From Clostridia bacterium (GTDB lineage Bacteria; Bacillota; Clostridia; Oscillospirales; CAG-272): a stretch of DNA of 9,036 nucleotides. Below, piece by piece: positions 1 through 5,576 of the stretch. The stretch lies in the NCBI GenBank assembly GCA_017461825.1, contig JAFTXB010000074.1:1-9036 (forward strand), written 5' to 3'. Position 1 is the first letter of the stretch; every line of letters starts with the position of its first letter. Position numbers and translations under genes: made by a program. The notes beneath the pieces are model-generated. The model searched no databases, was not told the origin of the DNA, and saw nothing but the letters and a program-made list of their open reading frames with translations.

Positions 1-651
1 ACGCTCAGCATAGATCAGCGAGTTCTTGACATTGACCGCTGTATCATCCAAGGTGTGCCACAAAAATGCCTTCGGGGTGTCCTCGGTCACCTTTTTGCTC
101 AAATTATAATCAGCATTTTCGGCGTCGTAGCGTTCTCCCAAAAGGTTTTTGCCACTTCCCGTGTGTCCGTAATCACTTTCTACCGAGATCACGGGATAAC
201 AGAGAATTCCTCCGTTGGGGCGGTGGGGCATTGCGTCGATCGCATCGGGGGTATGTCCTTCCGGAATCACCTCGTCGCACACCAGCGTGGATGCGCAAAG
301 GTGACCGCCGGCAGAGAAGCCGAGCGTAACAATGCGGTTGGGGTCAATCTTCCATTCGTCGGCATGATAGCGTACCAGCTTCACAGCACGCTGTGCGTCG
401 GCCAGAGGCGCGGGATCGCGGTTAGGTGCCACGCGATATTCTGCTACAACGGCATGGAAACCGCGACGGTTGAAAAATTCTGCGACCGGTTCACCCTCGT
501 GATAGGCTCGTTTATGGTATCCGCCGCCCGGATAGATGACGATGCAGGGGAGAGGCTTGTCGGTGTCGATCAGATAGGTTGTCATATAGTTGGGTGTTTC
601 CGCATCCGAGATAAAATAGGGGATTGGCTCGTTCCAAAGTTTGATTTGCAT
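1..651 (-). CDS. alpha/beta hydrolase (esterase-like), 3' end cut by window edge
   Basis: The minus strand is open from an ATG at 651 to the left edge, giving 217 residues with no stop, so the C-terminus is missing. The order of motifs is that of BD-FAE/acetyl-esterase-like serine hydrolases: an oxyanion-type PGGGY at residues 41-45, the nucleophile elbow GFSAGGH at 111-117 (Ser113), and HTLDD at 199-203 carrying the likely catalytic Asp. The catalytic His should lie just beyond the window. There is no signal peptide, so a cytoplasmic enzyme acting on an imported or small acyl ester, perhaps an acetylated sugar, is plausible. Start choice: TAAGGAG at 659-665 sits 7 nt upstream and overlaps the stop codon of the sugar kinase, so the two are one operon. 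The substrate cannot be told from sequence. Confidence 0.9.
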   Translation of the reverse strand, partial: MQIKLWNEPIPYFISDAETPNYMTTYLIDTDKPLPCIVIYPGGGYHKRAYHEGEPVAEFFNRRGFHAVVAEYRVAPNRDPAPLADAQRAVKLVRYHADEWKIDPNRIVTLGFSAGGHLCASTLVCDEVIPEGHTPDAIDAMPHRPNGGILCYPVISVESDYGHTGSGKNLLGERYDAENADYNLSKKVTEDTPKAFLWHTLDDTAVNVKNSLIYAER

Positions 652-662
652 GATGTATCTCC

Positions 663-1622
663 TTACAGTCCCAGTACTGCCGCGCCGATGATACCTGCAT
701 CGTTACGAAGCTGCGCAATGCGGATGTCGGTTTCCGGAACCAAACCTGTGCCGTAGGTCTGCTTTCTGACCTCGGGGATCAGGAGATCGAGCAGATATTG
801 TCCCTCGTTGGAGATACCGCCGCCGATCGAGAGAACCTCGGGCTGGAAGATATTGATCATGCTGGCAATGCCCGAAGCGAGGTATTTGATGTAAGTATCA
901 ACCACTTCTTTTGCAGCCTCGTCGCCTGCGCGCAGACCGTCAAAAGCGGTGCGCCCGTTTACCTTGCCCTTTTGCGCAACCTGCTCGGTCATGGAAGTTG
1001 CTCTGCCTGAAGATTCGCATTCAGCAAGCTTTTCTTTGGTCATGTTGATAAGACCCGTTGCGGAGGAATATGCCTCCCAGCAACCGCGTCTTCCGCAGGT
1101 GCAGGGTTTTCCGTCTACTTCGATAACGATGTGACCGAGCTCACCGGCCGCCGAGTTAAAGCCCTTAAAGACCTTTCCGCCATCAATAATACCGCCGCCG
1201 ACACCGGTGCCGAGCGTGATCATAACGGATGACTTACTGCCTTTTGCCGCACCTGCGACAGCTTCGCCCCAAGCAGCTGCGTTGGCATCGTTTTCAATGT
1301 GCATTTCTTTGATTGCAAGGCGTTCGCGGAGCATGGGGAGGATGGGGAAGTGACGGAAACCGAGATTGTTGGCATAAATGACATTTCCGGTTTCATCGTC
1401 CACAATTCCGGGGGATGCGATTCCGAGCGAATCAATGTCAGATTCTTTGATGCCAAGCTTTTCGCAAAGTCTCTTGCAAAGCATGGCAATGTCATCCACG
1501 ATCTGTTCACTGGGACGGCCGACAAGTGTGGGGGTCGAGTCCTGCGCAACGATCTCAAATTTTTCGTTTACGATTCCAACAGCAATGTTGGTGCCTCCAA
1601 GGTCAATTCCGATACGGTACAT
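663..1622 (-). CDS. glcK: ROK-family sugar kinase, probable glucokinase
   Basis: This is a complete 319-residue protein, the usual ROK kinase length. Visible motifs are the phosphate-binding DLGGTN (7-12), the catalytic END-ANAAAWGE segment (110-120, Asp112 as general base), TLGTGVGGGI (136-145), GELGH (160-164) and the ROK zinc site: His164 with Cys174, Cys176 and Cys181 in CTCGRRGCWEA. By family knowledge it phosphorylates a hexose, most likely glucose, with ATP in the cytoplasm. Intact catalytic and zinc residues and the absence of an N-terminal helix-turn-helix argue for a kinase and not a ROK repressor. The glucokinase call is by overall resemblance; N-acetylmannosamine or fructose kinase activity cannot be excluded. 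The SD-like AAAGGA lies at 1634-1639, and the gene has its own promoter at 1669-1697. The alpha/beta hydrolase follows 11 nt downstream in the same operon, which hints at use of a sugar released from an ester or conjugate. Confidence 0.93.
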   Translation of the reverse strand: MYRIGIDLGGTNIAVGIVNEKFEIVAQDSTPTLVGRPSEQIVDDIAMLCKRLCEKLGIKESDIDSLGIASPGIVDDETGNVIYANNLGFRHFPILPMLRERLAIKEMHIENDANAAAWGEAVAGAAKGSKSSVMITLGTGVGGGIIDGGKVFKGFNSAAGELGHIVIEVDGKPCTCGRRGCWEAYSSATGLINMTKEKLAECESSGRATSMTEQVAQKGKVNGRTAFDGLRAGDEAAKEVVDTYIKYLASGIASMINIFQPEVLSIGGGISNEGQYLLDLLIPEVRKQTYGTGLVPETDIRIAQLRNDAGIIGAAVLGL

Positions 1623-1668
1623 ATGAACAAAATTCCTTTCTTGATATCGAATTCTAATAGTTGTTTAT

Positions 1669-1697
1669 ATTATAAATTATTTTAATCGGTTCGTCAA
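1669..1697 (-). promoter_or_regulatory. SigA-type promoter of the sugar kinase operon
   Basis: Read on the minus strand, TTGACG (1692-1697) and TATAAT (1669-1674) are separated by exactly 17 bp of AT-rich DNA. This predicts a transcript start near 1662 and a 5' leader of roughly 40 nt before the kinase ATG at 1622. The promoter lies just after the HAD gene stop, so the kinase and hydrolase can be expressed apart from it. No clear operator palindrome is seen. Confidence 0.88.
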
Positions 1698-1721
1698 GTC
1701 TTTTTCAAAAATATCCGTGGC

Positions 1722-2372
1722 TCAATTTGTAAAAAAATCCGTCAGTTTTATCGGCTTGTTACATAAATATTTTGCTCCCGCATCTGTCAACTCCTCGAGT
1801 GAGCCAAATCCCCAGAGCACACCTGCGCAGTCAATGCCATAGCGCGCGGCGCCAAGTACATCGTCGCGGCGGTCGCCTACCATCAGGATCCTTTCGGCAT
1901 CTGTAATGGAAAGCCGATCCATGGCGTATTTGATCACCTCATGCTTTTTTCCGCGTGTGCCGTTCATTTCGGGCCCCGAAACAAATGCAAAATGTTTGTC
2001 AAGTCCAAAATGCGCGAGTATCTTTTCTGCAAACTCATACGGCTTGCAAGTAGCAAGTACACATACCGTACCTCGCTTGTTCAATATTTCCAGTAGCTCG
2101 TAAATTCCGTCGTAAACTTCGTTTTCGAGCATTCCCTTTGCGCGGTAGTATTCGCGGTAATATTCTACGGCTTTCAGGCTTTGCGCTTCATCCATTCCAA
2201 AATATTTTGAAAAAGATTGCACCAACGGTGGACCAACAAAAACAGTCAGCTCTTCCTCGGGCGGCGGTTCGATCCCGAATTTTCGCAGCGCATATTGAAC
2301 CGACCTTGTAATGCCCGGTGCGGAGTTTGTAAGCGTTCCGTCCAGATCAAAAAAAGCATACGTGTATCGCAT
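1722..2372 (-). CDS. HAD-superfamily phosphatase, phosphoglycolate phosphatase-like
   Basis: The protein has 216 residues, standard for the Gph/PpaX-type HAD hydrolases with a helical C1 cap. Motif I is FFDLDGTLTNS (Asp9 nucleophile, Asp11 acid/base). Motif II is LAT with Thr108, motif III is a Lys at 142 or 143, and motif IV is MVGDRRDD with Asp167 and Asp170/171. All catalytic positions are present, so it should be an active Mg-dependent phosphatase in the cytoplasm. Candidate substrates are phosphoglycolate, pyrophosphate or a sugar phosphate; the family is too broad to decide. The start at 2372 is supported by GGAAGG at 2379-2384. It is transcribed away from the DUF6062 operon out of a shared 95 bp region. 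No clear terminator lies between its stop and the sugar kinase promoter, so read-through into the kinase is possible. Confidence 0.9.
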   Translation of the reverse strand: MRYTYAFFDLDGTLTNSAPGITRSVQYALRKFGIEPPPEEELTVFVGPPLVQSFSKYFGMDEAQSLKAVEYYREYYRAKGMLENEVYDGIYELLEILNKRGTVCVLATCKPYEFAEKILAHFGLDKHFAFVSGPEMNGTRGKKHEVIKYAMDRLSITDAERILMVGDRRDDVLGAARYGIDCAGVLWGFGSLEELTDAGAKYLCNKPIKLTDFFTN

Positions 2373-2423
2373 AAGTTACCTTCCCAAACAAAACTTTGTA
2401 TTCTCTGTTAAAATTCCGAAAAA

Positions 2424-2439
2424 TCCCTTGCAAGAGGGA
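2424..2439. repeat. inverted repeat with TTGCAA centre in the divergent promoter region
   Basis: TCCCTT-GCAA-GAGGGA is an imperfect dyad overlapping the -35 box of the plus-strand promoter. It could be an operator or chance symmetry. Read on the minus strand it is followed by TTTTT, but no gene lies upstream on that strand for it to terminate. Confidence 0.4.
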
Positions 2440-2456
2440 AAATGTTATGATATAAT
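2428..2456 (+). promoter_or_regulatory. SigA-type extended -10 promoter of the DUF6062 operon
   Basis: TTGCAA (2428-2433) and TATAAT (2451-2456) are separated by 17 bp, with a TGA extension directly before the -10 box (2448-2450). The predicted transcript start is about 2463, only a few bases before the first possible ATG at 2468. This is one reason to prefer the ATG at 2513 as the start of the first gene. Confidence 0.8.
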
Positions 2457-2497
2457 TATATTATAACATGAAATCAATGCAAAAAGCAAGAGAAGAA

Positions 2498-2502
2498 AAG
2501 GA
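2498..2502 (+). promoter_or_regulatory. ribosome binding site that sets the DUF6062 gene start
   Basis: AAGGA lies 10 nt before the ATG at 2513. The ATG at 2468 has only AT-rich promoter sequence before it and no SD-like stretch, and would be almost leaderless. Confidence 0.65.
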
Positions 2503-2512
2503 ATTTTTCAGA

Positions 2513-3214
2513 ATGGATATGAATTTTACCATTCCGGTCAACGAGGCGTTTGAGGCATCGGCGGCAGATCCTACATGCGGCTGTGCCCTCTGCGCACTGT
2601 ATCGAAAGCTGGAAGAAGACGAGCTCGATCTCATTCTCGGTGCTTCAATGATGGAGCCCGACATCCGCATTAAGACCAACGAGGCAGGCTTTTGCCGCAC
2701 GCACTACGATATGATGTTTGTGCGTAAAAACCGACTTGGCATGGCACTGACGCTGGAAAGTCACCTTGCCGACCTGCGCCGTGAGATCAAGGACACGGGG
2801 CTTGGCGGCGGACAGGGAAATAAGCCCATCAAGCGCATTGAGGTACTGGAGTCCACCTGCTATGTCTGCGACCGTATTTCCAATAATTTTGAACATATGA
2901 TCGACACTGCCGTTTATCTTTGGCAGACAGATGAGGATTTTGCTCCAAAGCTTCGCGCACAGCCCTATTTTTGCCTGCCGCATTACCGCAAGCTCTTGTG
3001 GTACGGTCAGCGCCGACTGGGTAAGAAGAAGCAACCCGAGTTTGCAGCCGCTTGCGCAAAGGTTGTAGAGACCTATTTTGACGAGCTGCAAAAGGATGTG
3101 TCATGGTTTTGCAAAAAGTTTGATTACCGTTATGATGCCGAACCGTGGTACAATTCCAAGGATGCGGTTGAGCGCGCGTTTAAATTCCTGCGCTCGGATC
3201 TGCATAACAAATAA
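2513..3214 (+). CDS. DUF6062-family protein with two CxxC...CxxH putative metal sites
   Basis: Taken from ATG 2513 the protein has 233 residues; the frame stays open upstream to ATG 2468 (248 residues). I recognise it as resembling the DUF6062 group of Firmicutes proteins, of unknown function. What can be seen is an internal repeat. In the short-start numbering, Cys24-x2-Cys27 is followed by Cys61-x2-His64-Tyr, and Cys116-x2-Cys119 by Cys154-x2-His157-Tyr, with 33 and 34 residues between the pairs. Each set could bind one zinc or iron ion. No signal peptide or membrane helix is visible, so it should be cytoplasmic. A Lys/Arg-rich stretch (GQRRLGKKKQ) near residues 165-174 could contact nucleic acid, but this is speculation. 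It is first in its operon; its stop codon overlaps the SD of the MnmM-like gene, so the two are likely co-translated. Confidence 0.82.
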   Translation: MDMNFTIPVNEAFEASAADPTCGCALCALYRKLEEDELDLILGASMMEPDIRIKTNEAGFCRTHYDMMFVRKNRLGMALTLESHLADLRREIKDTGLGGGQGNKPIKRIEVLESTCYVCDRISNNFEHMIDTAVYLWQTDEDFAPKLRAQPYFCLPHYRKLLWYGQRRLGKKKQPEFAAACAKVVETYFDELQKDVSWFCKKFDYRYDAEPWYNSKDAVERAFKFLRSDLHNK

Positions 3215-3225
3215 GGAGGATCCCT

Positions 3226-3780
3226 ATGATCGATCTTTTGGAATTGCATAAATATTTTATTCTCAACCACCTTCACGAGGGTGATATTGCCGTGGATTTC
3301 ACCATGGGAAACGGCTATGATACCGAATTTCTCTGTCGAACAGTGGGCAAGAGCGGACATGTGTATGCTTTTGATATTCAGGCGCAAGCTGTGGAATCGA
3401 CCGCAAAGCGTCTCGAATCGGTCGGATGTCCGCAAAATTACACTTTGATACATGATTCGCACCATAACGTGAAACAATATGTAAAGACTCCAATCAAGGC
3501 GGGAATGTTCAATCTCGGTTGGCTTCCGGGCGGAGATAAATCGATTACTACTCTGCGCGAGACCACCATGCCCGCAATCGAGGCGGCGATCGAGCTGCTC
3601 GACCGTGATGCCATCCTCAACGTTGCCGTTTATCCGGGGCATGCGGAGGGAGATGCCGAGGGGAAAATGATCTGTGATTATCTTGCGTCTGTCAGCCGAC
3701 ACAAGGTTTGCGCTACCAAGGTCAATATTTTAAATTCACCAACGTCGCCATATTTTATTGTGATAGAAACGAAACCTTAA
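3226..3780 (+). CDS. mnmM: MnmM/YtqB-family SAM-dependent tRNA methyltransferase
   Basis: The 184-residue product matches the small class I methyltransferases of the YtqB (rRNA_methylase) family in length and motif order. VDFTMGNGYDT (23-33) is the SAM-binding loop, YAFDIQ (47-52) ends in the acidic ribose-binding residue Asp50, DSHHN (77-81) follows, and NLGWLPGGDK (96-105) is the catalytic-region motif. YPGHAEG (136-142) and the C-terminal SPYFIVIE complete the family pattern. B. subtilis YtqB, renamed MnmM, is known to methylate 5-aminomethyl-2-thiouridine to mnm5s2U at the tRNA wobble position; I infer the same role here. An ideal AAGGAGGA (3213-3220) lies 5 nt before the ATG and overlaps the previous stop. 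The next gene starts 1 nt after this stop. Confidence 0.87.
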   Translation: MIDLLELHKYFILNHLHEGDIAVDFTMGNGYDTEFLCRTVGKSGHVYAFDIQAQAVESTAKRLESVGCPQNYTLIHDSHHNVKQYVKTPIKAGMFNLGWLPGGDKSITTLRETTMPAIEAAIELLDRDAILNVAVYPGHAEGDAEGKMICDYLASVSRHKVCATKVNILNSPTSPYFIVIETKP

Positions 3781-3781
3781 A

Positions 3782-4642
3782 ATGATGAAAAAAAACTTGA
3801 GATTTATTTTGTTTATGTTGTGTATTCCCATGATGCTTGCATCCTGTATCCGCCCCGACGGCGAGGGGCATGAGAGCCGCAAGGAGCAACCCACGCTTGG
3901 CGATGCTCCCGAGCATTACTACGAATCTGTTGAGTACTCTTATCAGACCGATGTAAATGTCGAAAAGCTCTTGACAGGGCTTGATTCTGACTACCTGCTG
4001 CTCGCCAACAAGGAGTATGTTTTGGGGGCGGATCACGCACCCGCGTCGGTTGTCACGCTGACATGCGACACGTATCTCAATAAAGAAGTCAAGCTGGAAT
4101 CCCGCACTGCCGAGGCACTGTACGAAATGATGGAGGAAATGCATGCCGCGGGGGTAACCGATATTTCGGTTACAAGCGGTTACCGCACCTATTCTTATCA
4201 GCAGGGATTATTTAATCAATATCTCAAAAATGAAATGGCAACCATTTCCGATGATGCCCGCAAATGTTTTTCGAGTGACTATCTCAGGGAAAAATATACG
4301 GAAAACGGTTTGACGGGCTTGGATTATGCCGATGCGCGTGTGGTGGTGCTGTCTTATTCCGCTTTTCCCGGTACCAGCGAGCACCAAACGGGGCTGTGCC
4401 TTGATTTTGTTTCTTCAGGTGCCATCCTTACAACGGCGTTTGAAAATACCGAGGCATTTGCTTGGCTCAAGGATAACGCCCATAAGTTTGGCTTTATCCT
4501 CCGTTATCCAAAAGGAAAGGAAGATATTACGGGCTACACCTATGAACCGTGGCACTACCGTTTTGTGGGACGTGAGGCGGCAACAGACATCTATTACGGC
4601 AATCTTACGCTGGAGGAATACCTTGGCGTGACAAATGAATAA
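3782..4642 (+). CDS. lipoprotein D-alanyl-D-alanine carboxypeptidase, VanY-like (peptidase M15B)
   Basis: The protein has 286 residues. The N-terminus is a lipoprotein signal: MMKKNLR, a hydrophobic core, then the lipobox LASC with Cys22 as the lipidated residue, so it should be anchored on the outer face of the membrane. A linker of about 70 residues precedes the LAS-type metallopeptidase domain. Its signatures are SGYRTYSYQQGLF (132-144, with the substrate-binding Arg), PGTSEHQTGLCLDF (196-209; zinc ligands His201 and Asp208) and EPWHYRFVG (255-263; catalytic Glu255, zinc ligand His258). All catalytic residues are intact. By family it trims the terminal D-Ala from peptidoglycan stem peptides. 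No vanH/A/X or VanRS genes are nearby, so it is a housekeeping wall-remodelling enzyme, not evidence of glycopeptide resistance. The start has only a weak purine stretch; being 1 nt after the mnmM stop, translation is probably coupled. ATG 3785 is an equal alternative. Confidence 0.92.
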   Translation: MMKKNLRFILFMLCIPMMLASCIRPDGEGHESRKEQPTLGDAPEHYYESVEYSYQTDVNVEKLLTGLDSDYLLLANKEYVLGADHAPASVVTLTCDTYLNKEVKLESRTAEALYEMMEEMHAAGVTDISVTSGYRTYSYQQGLFNQYLKNEMATISDDARKCFSSDYLREKYTENGLTGLDYADARVVVLSYSAFPGTSEHQTGLCLDFVSSGAILTTAFENTEAFAWLKDNAHKFGFILRYPKGKEDITGYTYEPWHYRFVGREAATDIYYGNLTLEEYLGVTNE

Positions 4643-4654
4643 AGGGGTTACAAA

Positions 4655-5329
4655 ATGGAACTAAAGGGAAAAAGAATCGCATTTTTAGGAGACAGCATTA
4701 CCGAGGGCGTTGGTGTCAACGATATTACCAATTGCCGCTATGATAATGTACTCAAGCGCGATTTGGAATTGGAGGCGGTATACAATTACGGCATCAGCGG
4801 CACAAGACTTTCGCATCAGTCGGTTCCCAGCGAAAAGCCGCGGTTTGATCTGTGCTTTTGCGGACGCGCGTATAATATCACCCAAGATGCCGATATTATT
4901 GTTGTGTACGGCGGTGTTAACGATTACATACACGGCGATGCTCCGATCGGCTCCCCCGAGGATAGGACTCCCGCAACCTTTTGGGGCGCGGTTTACTTTC
5001 TGATGAATCTTCTCAAGACCCAATATAAGGACAAGACTGTGGTATTTATGACACCCGCACGTGCACACGTAGGCGGTACGCCCGATACCTTACCGTCGCC
5101 CAATCCGAACAAAAAATCGGATGCCATGCCCCTTGTCAATTATGTTGAGATCATCAAGGAGCGCGCGCTTCAGTTTGACATTCCCGTGCTTGATCTTTAT
5201 CACGAATTGGGAATTGACCCCAACAATGCCGACGAACGCCTCAAATATACCGCCGACGGTCTCCATTTCAACGATGCGGGACAGGCTGTGCTTGCAAAGC
5301 GTTTGGGCGACTTTTTGAAGTCGCTTTGA
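4655..5329 (+). CDS. SGNH/GDSL-family hydrolase
   Basis: The 224-residue protein carries the four SGNH blocks in order: block I FLGDSITEG (10-18, nucleophile Ser14), block II YGISGTR (45-51, Gly49), block III YGGVND (85-90, Asn89) and block V DGLHFND (201-207, Asp201 and His204). It therefore has a complete Ser-His-Asp triad and oxyanion hole and should act as an esterase or lipase-like deacylase. There is no signal peptide, so it appears cytoplasmic, unlike the lipoprotein before it. AAGGGG at 4642-4647, overlapping the previous stop, gives a 7 nt spacing to the ATG. It is the last gene of its operon, with a strong terminator 7 nt past the stop. Possible substrates are acetylated sugars or wall-derived fragments; the sequence does not decide. 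Confidence 0.92.
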   Translation: MELKGKRIAFLGDSITEGVGVNDITNCRYDNVLKRDLELEAVYNYGISGTRLSHQSVPSEKPRFDLCFCGRAYNITQDADIIVVYGGVNDYIHGDAPIGSPEDRTPATFWGAVYFLMNLLKTQYKDKTVVFMTPARAHVGGTPDTLPSPNPNKKSDAMPLVNYVEIIKERALQFDIPVLDLYHELGIDPNNADERLKYTADGLHFNDAGQAVLAKRLGDFLKSL

Positions 5330-5336
5330 GTTTATC

Positions 5337-5377
5337 AAAAAGGCTGTTTGTGCCGAAAAGCACGGAACAGCCTTTTT
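5337..5377 (+). terminator. strong intrinsic terminator of the DUF6062-mnmM-carboxypeptidase-SGNH operon
   Basis: Arms AAAAAGGCTGTT (5337-5348) and AACAGCCTTTTT (5366-5377) pair perfectly over 12 bp. The inner bases GTGC (5350-5353) and GCAC (5360-5363) extend the stem around a 6-base loop, with T5349 facing two unpaired G residues. The U-tract is part of the 3' arm, and the matching A-tract on the 5' side would let it also work for antisense transcription. Confidence 0.93.
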
Positions 5378-5402
5378 GTTATCCGTTCGTGCAAGAAAAA
5401 AC

Positions 5403-5431
5403 TTGACGGCAGAGGCTGTTTGTGATATAAT
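5403..5431 (+). promoter_or_regulatory. SigA-type extended -10 promoter of the metF-metH operon
   Basis: TTGACG (5403-5408) and TATAAT (5426-5431) are spaced by 17 bp, with a TGA extension before the -10 box (5423-5425). This predicts a transcript start around 5438-5440 and a 5' leader of about 140 nt before metF. Confidence 0.9.
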
Positions 5432-5437
5432 GAAAAC

Positions 5438-5576
5438 TGAAATAGGGTAGTAGGAGCGTGCATTGCACGTCCGTTGTCAAAACAAGCGAAAACGAGCGGA
5501 TGCCCGATGGTTGTCCGCTTACGGAATCAATCAAAAAAGCATTTTAATGGGACATTTGAAAGAAGGTATTAAAGAT
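5438..5576 (+). promoter_or_regulatory. structured 5' leader of metF, possible RNA regulator of unrecognised class
   Basis: By-eye folding gives a hairpin CGTGC/GCACG (5457-5461 with 5465-5469), directly followed by a stem TCCGT/ACGGA (5470-5474 with 5521-5525). That stem encloses a small TGT/ACA hairpin (5475-5484) and a hairpin AGCGGA/TCCGCT (5495-5500 with 5514-5519) that abuts its 3' strand. A competing 8 bp pairing, CGTCCGTT (5468-5475) with AGCGGATG (5495-5502), would break three of these stems. I see no SAM-I, T-box, cobalamin or THF riboswitch core, no terminator before metF, and no obvious sequestering of the ribosome binding site. A regulatory role is inference from structure and from the methionine-pathway genes downstream. 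Confidence 0.45.
5561..5566 (+). promoter_or_regulatory. ribosome binding site that sets the metF start
   Basis: AGAAGG lies 10 nt before the ATG at 5577. Upstream in-frame starts (TTG 5463, ATG 5547) have no such site and would add residues unlike the MetF N-terminus. Confidence 0.75.

Noticed and set aside
55..756. Long plus-strand open frame over the left edge
   Set aside because: It lies antisense to the alpha/beta hydrolase and the sugar kinase end, has no family motif and no convincing ribosome binding site. The minus-strand frame has a full set of catalytic motifs.
1640..1721. Terminator between the HAD gene and the sugar kinase
   Set aside because: The only symmetry is a short TTTTTGAAAAA element with no GC stem, too weak to call.
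2424..2439. Hairpin followed by TTTTT on the minus strand as a terminator
   Set aside because: No minus-strand gene lies upstream of it, the stem is only 5 bp, and it overlaps the plus-strand -35 box.
3782..4642. Glycopeptide resistance gene cluster
   Set aside because: The carboxypeptidase is VanY-like, but no vanR/S, vanH, vanA-type ligase or vanX is present. Such M15 lipoproteins are common housekeeping wall enzymes.
5463..5576. N-terminal extension of metF from TTG 5463 or ATG 5547
   Set aside because: The added residues are basic and unlike any MetF N-terminus. Neither start has an SD, while ATG 5577 has AGAAGG at 5561-5566. The stretch is better read as the untranslated leader.
5438..5576. 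SAM-I, T-box, cobalamin or THF riboswitch upstream of metF
   Set aside because: I looked for the SAM-I core, the T-box AGGGUGGNACCGCG, the B12-box GCCACUG and the THF pattern. None is present; only a loose GAGCGGATGC resemblance to the THF 3' end on the opposite strand.
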